Assembly: GCA_017960415.1 (NCBI GenBank)
Contig: JAGCZE010000214.1
Location: 1 to 8,110, forward strand
DNA: 8,110 bases
Reading direction: 5' to 3'
Source of the DNA: Lachnospiraceae bacterium
GTDB lineage: Bacteria > Bacillota_A > Clostridia > Lachnospirales > Lachnospiraceae
Shown here: one piece after another, positions 1-4,519 of the stretch
How positions within the stretch are numbered: the stretch's first letter is position 1
Layout: each line of letters opens with the position of its first letter
Position numbers and translations under genes: made by a program
Notes under the pieces: model-generated
Told to the model about the DNA's origin: nothing
Databases searched by the model: none
What the model saw: the letters and a program-made list of their open reading frames with translations, nothing else

Positions 1-2
1 AT

Positions 3-464
3 ACGATAGAAATCATGGTCATGGATGAAGAAAATCCGGAAATTGAATATGAATGTGTAAGAACTACAGACACACAAGAAGCATGGAATATTTTTCAGGA
101 TTTCCGGAATAAATACGACTGCCAGAAACATAAAAAGCTGTCCGGCATGTATGAAAAATTGCGGGAAGACCTTAAAAAGGCCGTAGAAATCGGAAAACAG
201 CACGATTTCGGGGAAGACGGCGGGCCTTGCAACTTTGATGCTCCGTCCATAGTCGGCAACGGATGGCTGGAGAGCATGGTCAAACAGGCCGCCAAAGAAG
301 CGGGAACCACGGCATCCAAATTCAGGATATACCGCAACACGCAATGGGTTATAGGCGTACCGACAATGGGACAGGCGAACAGGAGAACGCGCGTTGCATA
401 TGCAATGCTTCAGGCCCTGAAAGAAATGGGCTATGATACAGTGGGATACAGTTCCTTGGATTAA
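3..464 (+). CDS. Conserved-type phage hypothetical protein, 5' end probably outside the window
   Basis: The reading frame is open to the left edge of the window. The first ATG is at 15, but no Shine-Dalgarno precedes it (gaaatc only), so the true start is probably upstream and the gene is 5'-partial. From Met15 there are 149 residues: an acidic N-terminus, a charged helical stretch (about 20-60), then EDGGPCNFDAP (67-77), and a C-terminal half with GQANRRTR (119-126) and a helix leading to MGYDTVGY. From memory, the GG-x-CNFD-x-P plus GQ-x-NR-T pattern resembles small hypothetical proteins of Clostridia phages that have no assigned function. There is no signal peptide or membrane segment. It is the first of three rightward genes and the only one with a recognisable family feel. 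Confidence 0.8.
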   Translation, partial: TIEIMVMDEENPEIEYECVRTTDTQEAWNIFQDFRNKYDCQKHKKLSGMYEKLREDLKKAVEIGKQHDFGEDGGPCNFDAPSIVGNGWLESMVKQAAKEAGTTASKFRIYRNTQWVIGVPTMGQANRRTRVAYAMLQALKEMGYDTVGYSSLD

Positions 465-466
465 AA

Positions 467-534
467 GGGGCCTATGGTATCCCCACAAGCCCCCGGGCGC
501 AATTTTAGACTGCCGCGCCCGGTGGCAGTAGTCT
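467..534 (+). promoter_or_regulatory. Two competing GC-rich hairpins downstream of the first gene
   Basis: Hairpin 1 pairs 493-500 (CCGGGCGC) with 515-522 (GCGCCCGG): 8 perfect pairs, 14-nt loop. Hairpin 2 pairs 509-514 (ACTGCC, inside the loop of hairpin 1) with 524-529 (GGCAGT): 6 pairs, 9-nt loop. The two interlock and cannot both form comfortably because only one nucleotide would cross the 8-bp stem. GGGG at 467-470 can also pair with the CCCC at 481-484. No T-run follows, so it is not a normal intrinsic terminator. It lies between two same-strand genes, which suggests an mRNA-processing, stability or switch role (inference). Confidence 0.45.
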
Positions 535-557
535 CTATGAAAAACCGTAATGATAAT

Positions 558-576
558 ACCATGATCTAATCATGGT
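558..576. promoter_or_regulatory. Palindrome, possible operator
   Basis: ACCATGAT (558-565) and ATCATGGT (569-576) are perfect inverted 8-bp arms around a 3-bp centre, 25 bp ahead of the start codon at 602. The size and arm length suit a dimeric helix-turn-helix repressor site. In RNA it would also form a hairpin just upstream of the ribosome-binding site of the 61-aa gene. The protein that would bind it is not visible in this window. Confidence 0.4.
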
Positions 577-601
577 GTAAAGCATGGAAAGGATATAAAA
601 T

Positions 602-787
602 ATGTGTACTGATGATCTTTTGAGGGGCGCGAAGTATTTCAGCTTTCAATACTGGCGGTGGCTATGGTACCGGGATCTGGTACGGGACAGATATGTTTTT
701 GAGGATGCCGGCGGCGCTGTCTTCCGGTTGACGGAAAAAGACATTGAAAATCTTTCGGAAACGGGATGGAGCCGGGAAAGGGGATAG
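602..787 (+). CDS. Small unrecognised protein, 61 aa
   Basis: The ATG at 602 is preceded by AAAGGA with about 9-10 nt spacing, an acceptable ribosome-binding site. The protein is rich in aromatic residues near the start (YFSFQYWRWLWYRD, residues 12-25), followed by a charged stretch with TEKDIENL (44-51). There is no clear membrane segment, because charged residues interrupt the aromatic run, and no Cys cluster. I recognise no family. It lies 4 bp ahead of the next gene on the same strand, so the two probably share an mRNA. Being a real gene rests on the ribosome-binding site and this tight spacing only. Confidence 0.5.
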   Translation: MCTDDLLRGAKYFSFQYWRWLWYRDLVRDRYVFEDAGGAVFRLTEKDIENLSETGWSRERG

Positions 788-791
788 CGCA

Positions 792-989
792 ATGGTGAAC
801 AATATAATCGCGGCCTCATATGACATTATCCGAAAGACGTATCTGCTCATGAAACCGAAAATCGACCTGACGGGAGCCGTCACCGGGGAATTGTACTACT
901 GCGAAATAACCGGCGAATGGTTAGCTGTCGGCTTCAATATCAGGCGGGAGCCGTTCATGATCGTGAATATGACGGAGAACTATTTCTAA
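792..989 (+). CDS. Small unrecognised protein, 65 aa
   Basis: An upstream in-frame ATG exists at 744, but the start at 792 is preferred: AGGGG sits 8 nt before it and it begins 4 bp after the stop of the 61-aa gene. The protein starts MVNNIIAASYDIIRKTYLL and contains a beta-rich central part (ELYYCEITGEWLAVGFNI) and a C-terminus PFMIVNMTENYF. There are no catalytic motifs, Cys pairs or signal peptide. I do not recognise the family. It is the last rightward gene before the repeat-rich non-coding region. Confidence 0.5.
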   Translation: MVNNIIAASYDIIRKTYLLMKPKIDLTGAVTGELYYCEITGEWLAVGFNIRREPFMIVNMTENYF

Positions 990-1000
990 AAGGGGAGAAA

Positions 1001-1104
1001 ATACCCCATAAAGACTACCCAAAATGCGCAATAGGGAAAAAATGCCCCATAAAACGCGCAATACGGTCAAAATCGGTAAAAATCTCCCCTGAAACGCGCA
1101 ATAG
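1001..1104 (+). repeat. Direct-repeat array (CCCCATAAA ... GCGCAATA), period about 40 bp
   Basis: Three degenerate units follow one another. CCCCATAAA lies at 1004-1012 and 1045-1053, with the variant CCCCTGAAA at 1086-1094 (steps of 41 and 41 bp). GCGCAATA lies at 1026-1033, 1056-1063 and 1096-1103 (steps of 30 and 40 bp, near whole helical turns). In units 2 and 3 the two motifs are only 1-2 bp apart. A fourth GCGCAATA sits at 1254-1261 inside the spacer of promoter A. The arrangement resembles iterons or a repeated operator. No replication initiator is encoded in the window, so the function is unknown. Confidence 0.6.
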
Positions 1105-1120
1105 AGCCTGTTTCACGAAA

Positions 1121-1156
1121 CGGCGGCGAAATTCCGTGATTCCGGCGCGAAATTCT
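1121..1156 (+). repeat. Pair of CGAAATTC direct repeats, 21 bp apart
   Basis: CGAAATTC occurs at 1127-1134 and 1148-1155, each preceded by GGCG-type sequence, with a step of 21 bp (two helical turns). A short inverted repeat GTTTC-AC-GAAAC lies just upstream, ending near 1121. Together with the adjacent 40-bp array this makes 1000-1160 unusually repetitive, which suits a protein-binding region. The stretch 1160-1240 shows nothing I can name. Confidence 0.4.
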
Positions 1157-1244
1157 GCCGAAAATCCAACACGATCCCGATCCTGTTTCATTTCACCTGA
1201 TACGGGAGACCCCGGGGGGTATCAAATTCTGATGCAGTATAAAT

Positions 1245-1273
1245 TTGACAAAAGCGCAATACGGGTTTATCAT
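1245..1273 (+). promoter_or_regulatory. Sigma-A promoter A
   Basis: TTGACA (1245-1250), a 17-bp spacer, and TATCAT (1268-1273). The -35 is perfect and the spacer optimal. The spacer contains GCGCAATA (1254-1261), the motif repeated in the upstream array, so a protein binding the array could also occlude or modulate this promoter. The last ten bases, GGTTTATCAT, are identical in promoter B. Confidence 0.7.
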
Positions 1274-1279
1274 AAATCC

Positions 1280-1435
1280 GCAATCTAAATTTTCAGTTAC
1301 AATATCAGGCGGTATTTTTTTCATTTGTTTATGTCTCTGCCAAAGTTGTAACCAAGAGTGTCAGTATCATAAGAAAAATAGCCGTTTCGTCCATAAGGTT
1401 TAGCCGTTTTCTTTGGTCCGGGGCGGCTGTTTTTT
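1280..1435 (+). ncRNA. Candidate small RNA A (about 155 nt)
   Basis: This is the transcript expected from promoter A to terminator A. Its only ORF of note is a six-codon one beginning ATGTCTCTG near 1330, without a convincing ribosome-binding site. TAGCCGTTT occurs twice, at 1379-1387 and 1401-1409, so two left arms compete for the same CGGCT of the terminator, which could allow an alternative fold. It may be a non-coding RNA or a leader that is attenuated. Boundaries are inferred from the promoter and terminator, not observed. Confidence 0.4.
1402..1435 (+). terminator. Intrinsic terminator A
   Basis: AGCCG (1402-1406) pairs with CGGCT (1424-1428) and is followed by G and a six-T run (1430-1435). 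The loop contains CTTTGG and GGGG, recalling the loops of terminators B and C. The -35 box of promoter B starts only 3 bp after the T-run. Confidence 0.6.
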
Positions 1436-1438
1436 ATC

Positions 1439-1467
1439 TTGACAGATACACGGTCATGGTTTATCAT
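1439..1467 (+). promoter_or_regulatory. Sigma-A promoter B
   Basis: TTGACA (1439-1444), a 17-bp spacer, and TATCAT (1462-1467). It has the same architecture and the same final GGTTTATCAT as promoter A. It starts directly after terminator A, so it begins a separate, insulated transcription unit. Confidence 0.75.
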
Positions 1468-1473
1468 GTAGTT

Positions 1474-1543
1474 ATCAAGGGTGCAGAGAAAACTGCAAAA
1501 AAAGAGCAACCTTAATCCTTTGGCGAGGGGCGGTTGCTTTTTT
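1474..1543 (+). ncRNA. Candidate small RNA B (about 70 nt)
   Basis: The predicted start is about 7 nt after the -10 of promoter B and the end is the T-run of terminator B. No ATG occurs in the span, so it is unlikely to be coding. It contains a small hairpin (TGCAG, 6-nt loop, CTGCA, about 1482-1497), an A-rich linker, then the long terminator hairpin with a C- and G-rich loop. A short structured RNA with its own promoter and terminator fits a regulatory sRNA or a decoy; the target is unknown. Confidence 0.5.
1505..1543 (+). terminator. Intrinsic terminator B
   Basis: AGCAACC (1505-1511) pairs with GGTTGCT (1532-1538), 7 bp, followed by six T (1538-1543). The 20-nt loop can form an inner CCT/AGG helix. 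An A-run precedes the hairpin, so it could also act weakly on leftward transcription. Stem and T-run are identical to terminator C. Confidence 0.8.
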
Positions 1544-1549
1544 GTTGTC

Positions 1550-1578
1550 TTGACAGGAGCATAATCCGGATTTATTAT
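1550..1578 (+). promoter_or_regulatory. Sigma-A promoter C
   Basis: TTGACA (1550-1555), a 17-bp spacer, and TATTAT (1573-1578). It begins 6 bp after the T-run of terminator B. The base run before the -35 (TCTTGACAG) is shared with promoter B, consistent with duplication of a terminator-promoter module. Confidence 0.75.
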
Positions 1579-1584
1579 ATTAGT

Positions 1585-1682
1585 AGTTGGCAGCAACACC
1601 AGTCAGAACAGGCACACTATAAGTTACAAAACAGCTACAAGAAAGCAACCTCAATCCTTGGGCAAAGGGCGGTTGCTTTTTT
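1585..1682 (+). ncRNA. Candidate small RNA C (about 98 nt)
   Basis: This is the transcript expected from promoter C to terminator C. It contains no ATG. GTAGTT lies close to the predicted 5' end here (1583-1588) and in unit B (1468-1473); the rest of the 5' part differs between the two (GGCAGCAACACCAG versus ATCAAGGG), while the 3' terminator parts are nearly the same. A constant 3' hairpin with variable 5' sequence is a pattern expected if the 5' parts pair with different targets (inference). Confidence 0.5.
1644..1682 (+). terminator. Intrinsic terminator C
   Basis: AGCAACC (1644-1650) pairs with GGTTGCT (1671-1677), followed by six T (1677-1682). The loop has CCTTGGGCAAAGGG, able to form a short inner helix. 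On the minus strand the same hairpin is followed by TTTCTTG, so it may also stop leftward transcription from int, for which no other clear terminator is seen between 1683 and 1795. Confidence 0.8.
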
Positions 1683-1794
1683 GTTTTCTGTCACATGCAC
1701 ACAGTAGCGTATTTTAAGACAGATTTTCGGCTTTAGGACACCCGGGTTTTTATATGCCATCGACCGGCAAACGCGATTTTACCCCCTCACGGCC

Positions 1795-2994
1795 CTATAT
1801 AGAACGGCTGTTGAAGACATTCCTGATCGCCTTAACCTTATCCTTTTCCAGAACGTGAATATAGATGTTGTATGTGGTGGATATGTCCTTGTGTCCCAAG
1901 AGTACGGAAACGGTCTTTATGTCCACGCCCTCGCTCAACAGGATGGAGCCGTAGCCGTGCCGTAACGAGTGCGGCGTGTAGTCCTTGCATGAACAATCGC
2001 TGTTGTTCTGCATTTTGTACAATACGCGCTCCACGTTCTCACGCAAAAAAAGCGTCCCTTTGGACGTAAGAAACACGTTATCATCGGATTTATGGTCCGG
2101 AAACGCCTCCGCGAAGTATTTGAGAATGTCCGAAGCCCTATCCGGTAACGGTATCGTTCTCTCCCCGCTCTCGGTCTTCGTGGATTTACTGACCCTTGAA
2201 TACTTCTTATGCCCGTCTACCATGACGGCATTCCCGTTCACATCACGTTCCGCGACCTTTCTCGCAGACTGCATGATCCTGACTTCTGAATAATCAGCCT
2301 TGACGTATCTCCATTTCAGACCTATGGCTTCGCTGACCCTGACACCGGAATACATGATGAACACAAGCATCCTTGCGGCATCCCCGTACACGTTCCGTCC
2401 CTTATCATCTTTGCGGTACGCCTCCCGGTACAGAATCTCCATGTCTGACAGCGTGGTGAACTGCACTTCCTTCTTCTTGACCGCGACATTACGCTCTGTC
2501 GGCTTTTTAACGTTCTTGACGGAGAAATTATCAGGCACAAGCCCGTTCTGCTGTCCGTATTCGATGGATTGCTTCAGAAGCGTGTATACGCGGTTGATTG
2601 AATTCAGCGAATATTTGTTTGAAAGCGAAAAAAAATAGGATTCAAGCATATCCGGCGTAAGTCCCGAACACTGTTTGTTTCCTAAATCGTACCCCGTAAA
2701 CTTATCGACCATAGCGGTCAATATGTCCTCGTAATTATCGTATGTCCCCGGGGAAATGTCGTTTTTCCGGCTCAACAGCCACCTTTTCCACATGACCGAT
2801 ACGGTCAACGGTTCCCCTGACAGTTTTGATTTCTCCGTTTCTTCCTTTTCACGCTTCTTACGTTTTTCTTCCAGTTCTGCGGATGTCTTTGCATAGACAG
2901 TCCATGCCTTATCAGGCGCACAATAATACTTGTAGGTAGTACCGTGCTTTTTTACGACACCGTAACTGCCCTCTCCGTTTCTTCTCCTTTTCAC
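1795..2994 (-). CDS. int: Tyrosine integrase, 399 aa
   Basis: Site-specific recombinase that would insert and, with excisionase, remove the element at a tRNA-Lys gene. The basic N-terminus (MKRRRNGEGSYG) and residues up to about 50 look like the arm-binding domain, followed by a lysine/glutamate-rich linker. Residues 62-160 fit the SAM-like core-binding domain and 175-390 the catalytic domain. Catalytic residues are all visible: R219 in SGVRVSEA, K273, H342 and R345 in HSLRHG, H368 in LLGH, and Y378 in the TTYNIYIH segment. Length is typical of phage and ICE integrases of Firmicutes. The start is GTG (2992-2994) with AGGAGG 5 nt upstream, and the C-terminus is complete. It is transcribed away from the attachment core, separated from xis by that core and a terminator, so it most likely uses its own promoter. 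Confidence 0.97.
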   Translation of the reverse strand: MKRRRNGEGSYGVVKKHGTTYKYYCAPDKAWTVYAKTSAELEEKRKKREKEETEKSKLSGEPLTVSVMWKRWLLSRKNDISPGTYDNYEDILTAMVDKFTGYDLGNKQCSGLTPDMLESYFFSLSNKYSLNSINRVYTLLKQSIEYGQQNGLVPDNFSVKNVKKPTERNVAVKKKEVQFTTLSDMEILYREAYRKDDKGRNVYGDAARMLVFIMYSGVRVSEAIGLKWRYVKADYSEVRIMQSARKVAERDVNGNAVMVDGHKKYSRVSKSTKTESGERTIPLPDRASDILKYFAEAFPDHKSDDNVFLTSKGTLFLRENVERVLYKMQNNSDCSCKDYTPHSLRHGYGSILLSEGVDIKTVSVLLGHKDISTTYNIYIHVLEKDKVKAIRNVFNSRSI

Positions 2995-3032
2995 TTATCC
3001 CTCCTACCGAAACCATGTCAAATGACGAAATC

Positions 3033-3062
3033 AATATATCATTTTGTCCGGCAGTTTGTCCA
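3033..3062 (-). promoter_or_regulatory. Probable int promoter
   Basis: On the minus strand TGGACA (3062-3057), an 18-bp spacer, and TATATT (3038-3033). It lies about 39 bp upstream of the int start codon and is the best sigma-A match between the terminator and int. The -35 and spacer coincide with the two tandem arm-type repeats, which suggests that integrase bound there would repress its own promoter (inference). A TTGACA nearer the gene (about 3020) has no usable -10. Confidence 0.45.
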
Positions 3063-3069
3063 CCAGTTT
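3045..3069 (+). repeat. Tandem integrase arm-type sites, int side
   Basis: TGTCCGGCAGTTT (3045-3057) and TGTCCACCAGTTT (3057-3069) are tandem 13-mers that differ at two positions and are 12 bp apart. An exact copy of the second lies on the other side of the attachment core at 3274-3286. Their placement on both flanks of the core is what is known for arm-binding sites of lambda-type and Tn916-type integrases. The assignment to Int rather than Xis is inference. Confidence 0.6.
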
Positions 3070-3090
3070 AAATCATTTTTTTTAATTTTT

Positions 3091-3109
3091 GATAACGAAA
3101 GATAACGAA
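3091..3109 (+). repeat. Tandem GATAACGAA repeat
   Basis: GATAACGAA occurs at 3091-3099 and 3101-3109, exactly 10 bp apart (one helical turn), in an AT-rich stretch between the int-side arm repeats and the core. It may be a second kind of protein site in the attachment complex, for example for excisionase or a host bending factor. No copy is seen on the other arm. Confidence 0.45.
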
Positions 3110-3111
3110 TG

Positions 3112-3160
3112 AAAAAAATAAAAAGAGCGGAAACCGCTTATATACTGCGTATTTCCGCTC
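3112..3160 (-). terminator. Intrinsic terminator between the attachment core and int
   Basis: GAGCGGAAA and TTTCCGCTC (3152-3160 and 3125-3133) form a perfect 9-bp stem. On the minus strand it runs into a T-rich tract (3124-3112), strong for leftward transcripts. On the plus strand GTTTTTCG follows, so it could work weakly both ways. It lies 10 bp after the 3' end of the tRNA remnant, where a tRNA transcript would end. It would stop the xis operon from reading into int in the circular form. Confidence 0.75.
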
Positions 3161-3170
3161 CGTTTTTCGT

Positions 3171-3216
3171 GAGACACCCGGGAATCGAACCCGGGACAAC
3201 TTGATTAAAAGGCAAA
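3171..3216 (-). other. attP core: 3' half of a tRNA-Lys(UUU) gene
   Basis: Read on the minus strand the span holds an anticodon loop CTTTTAA (anticodon TTT) with a 3' stem TCAAG, a variable region, a T arm CCGGG-TTCGATT-CCCGG, and the 3' acceptor strand GTGTCTC. No CCA is encoded. Upstream there is no D arm (AGCTCAGT-like) and no matching GAGACAC acceptor strand, so the tRNA is incomplete. The 5' anticodon stem (TTTGC) pairs imperfectly, marking where tRNA identity probably ends. This is the usual form of a phage attachment core that restores the host tRNA on integration. Confidence 0.85.
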
Positions 3217-3273
3217 GTGTACGAAGCCACGTGAACCGCTTGTTTACTGGCTTTATCGGCTATCCGAAAATCA

Positions 3274-3286
3274 TGTCCACCAGTTT
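3274..3286 (+). repeat. Integrase arm-type site, xis side
   Basis: TGTCCACCAGTTT here is an exact 13-bp copy of 3057-3069. It lies about 60 bp beyond the tRNA-derived core, on the excisionase side. The perfect palindrome AAACCGGTTT (3290-3299) follows within 4 bp, and a partial inverted copy (CAGTTTGT on the minus strand) lies near 3308-3316. The copies on both sides argue that both flanks belong to one attachment site. Confidence 0.6.
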
Positions 3287-3334
3287 TGGAAACCGGTTTG
3301 GTCTTTACAAACTGTCAAGATGTATCGCCAGAAA

Positions 3335-3532
3335 TTACAGTGAAATCAACGATCCTTTGTACTCGGACAGGAACCGTTTTAAGTCCTCTGCGCTGACCAA
3401 CCACTGACGGCTGATCCGTACCGCCGGGAATCCGCGAAGTTTGAACAGCTTGTACGTCTTGTTCATCCCTATATGCAGTGCTTCGCTCACCATTTCAGGC
3501 GTAAGATATTCTATCACATTATTCCCGGACAT
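3335..3532 (-). CDS. xis: Excisionase-like MerR-type helix-turn-helix protein, 65 aa
   Basis: DNA-binding architectural protein that would direct integrase towards excision. The sequence follows the excisionase/HTH_17 pattern: YLTPEMVSEALHIGMNKTYKLFKLRGFPAVRISRQW then LVSAEDLKRFL, that is a winged helix-turn-helix over most of the protein. Size is typical of Xis proteins of Firmicutes elements. GGAGG lies 7 nt before the ATG and overlaps the end of the 90-aa gene, whose stop abuts the start. It is the last gene of the leftward operon and sits next to the attachment core, opposite to int. An alternative is a regulator of another kind with the same fold, but the position favours Xis. Confidence 0.85.
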   Translation of the reverse strand: MSGNNVIEYLTPEMVSEALHIGMNKTYKLFKLRGFPAVRISRQWLVSAEDLKRFLSEYKGSLISL

Positions 3533-3805
3533 TCAATTACCTCCGCGCACGGCAATCCCCGTTTCCTTTTCGCACAGTTCGATCATTTCATCAGGCTCTC
3601 CCTCAAATTCTTGCCAGATCCTCTGCGACTCCGCAAAAATCTCCTCGATCTGCTCCATGTCAAAGCCCCTGACGCGATGCAGTGCAATCGCCATTGCCGC
3701 ATACAGTTCCGGTACCATTTGATCCGAAGCCCTACTGATCGCATCGGCCTTGTTCATCGCCGCCAACAGGCGCATCTGATTTATCAGCTTATTATTTTTC
3801 CCCAT
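3533..3805 (-). CDS. Conserved-type phage hypothetical protein, 90 aa
   Basis: An all-helical small protein: basic start (MGKNNKLINQMRLLAAMNKADA), then PELYAAMAIALHRVRGFDMEQIEEIFAESQRIW (32-64), ending with MIELCEKETGIAVRGGN. From memory the ELYAAMAIAL ... DSQ-x-IW ... CKxETG pattern recurs in small phage proteins of Clostridia and has no known function. The start is well supported: GGGAG 8 nt upstream, and the ATG overlaps the end of the 237-aa gene by 14 nt. No metal-binding or membrane features are seen. Confidence 0.85.
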   Translation of the reverse strand: MGKNNKLINQMRLLAAMNKADAISRASDQMVPELYAAMAIALHRVRGFDMEQIEEIFAESQRIWQEFEGEPDEMIELCEKETGIAVRGGN

Positions 3806-4505
3806 CTTCCATTATCTCCCTCACATACGGTAATTTTTTCAGAATCTCAACGAAATCGTTCCACTCGTCCAGTTTATGACCCGTGCGTTCCCGGATGATC
3901 TTGAACACGACCTCATACGACATCTCAACCGTCCGAAGCTGATTGTAACTTGACGGGAGCATATATATCATCGCATTCCAGTATTGCTTGTCTCCCGTTC
4001 CTAAATACAGTTGACGGGCAATATTCAGATTCTTTATTGTCTCGATGAAGCATGTGCGGAATCTGGCCTTGTCATGGAATCCAAGAAAATCCAGAATGTG
4101 TTCATTGCTGAAATCCTCCATTTTAAATTCTTTTTTATGGATCGAGTGCATTGTGGACGTGCTGATCTGCGTCTTGCCTACGGAATATCGGTCTGCCTCA
4201 CGCCACCACAGAAGCGGAGCCGTAATATCCATTGATACCTGAATCATCCGGGCATATGTCCTGTGTTCCACACCCGCCTTATAAAGTCTCCGCATCAAAT
4301 CCAGATCATTTGGGCCTATGCAATATATGTCACCCGTGAAATCATCCTTTTTTCTCGGACATGCTCTTGTGCCTACCTTGCAATGCCGGAAATCCGATCC
4401 AAGGCATACAACACTGTCACTCTTATCATGTGAATTATAGGGATTTCGAATTCCACGAATCGCATGTTCAAATCCCCACGCTTCAATGTTCTCAACCTTA
4501 ATCAT
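3792..4505 (-). CDS. Conserved phage protein, possibly ThyX-fold, 237 aa
   Basis: Features in order: GFEHAIRGIRNP (11-22), a GPNDLDLMRRLYKAGVEHR segment (64-82), ITAPLLWWREADRYSVG (94-110), STSTMHSIH (116-123), and a C-terminal YMLPSSYNQLRTVEMSYEVVFKIIRERTGHKLDEW (181-215). The order of a helix ending in EH, a segment with AP-LLWWRE-DRY, a Ser/Thr-rich stretch, and an LP ... R-T-V-x-x-S-Y-E region parallels flavin-dependent thymidylate synthase (ThyX), but the ThyX signature RHRxxSxNxxSxRY is not present. I therefore call it a possible diverged ThyX-fold protein, not an active synthase. It starts 14 bp after the previous gene behind a weak GGGGG site. Function is unknown. Confidence 0.85.
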   Translation of the reverse strand: MIKVENIEAWGFEHAIRGIRNPYNSHDKSDSVVCLGSDFRHCKVGTRACPRKKDDFTGDIYCIGPNDLDLMRRLYKAGVEHRTYARMIQVSMDITAPLLWWREADRYSVGKTQISTSTMHSIHKKEFKMEDFSNEHILDFLGFHDKARFRTCFIETIKNLNIARQLYLGTGDKQYWNAMIYMLPSSYNQLRTVEMSYEVVFKIIRERTGHKLDEWNDFVEILKKLPYVREIMEDGEK

Positions 4506-4519
4506 TCTATGCCCCCATC

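Noticed and set aside
491..529. H-type pseudoknot
   Set aside because: The pairing is interlocked, but only one nucleotide (523) would have to span an 8-bp stem, so both stems are unlikely to coexist; reported as alternatives.
1001..1104. CRISPR-like array
   Set aside because: Repeats are short, degenerate and unequally spaced, with no uniform spacers or cas genes.
917..1288. 123-aa rightward frame through the repeat region
   Set aside because: It overlaps the 65-aa gene, has no ribosome-binding site, and its protein is basic low-complexity translated from direct repeats; its end lies inside promoter A.
1321..1599. 92-aa leftward frame across the promoter-terminator array
   Set aside because: It would need a GTG without a ribosome-binding site and runs antisense through two terminators and two promoters; the frame looks accidental.
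1737..1746. GACACCCGGG near the end of int, shared with the tRNA core at 3173-3182, as a second attachment site
   Set aside because: Only ten bases match and the rest of the tRNA arm is missing; likely chance or a trace at most.
3171..3290. Complete tRNA-Lys gene
   Set aside because: No D arm or 5' acceptor strand is present upstream of the anticodon arm; only the 3' half is there.
3201..3407. 68-aa rightward frame across the attachment region
   Set aside because: It starts in the tRNA remnant, crosses the arm repeat and overlaps xis antisense, with no ribosome-binding site.
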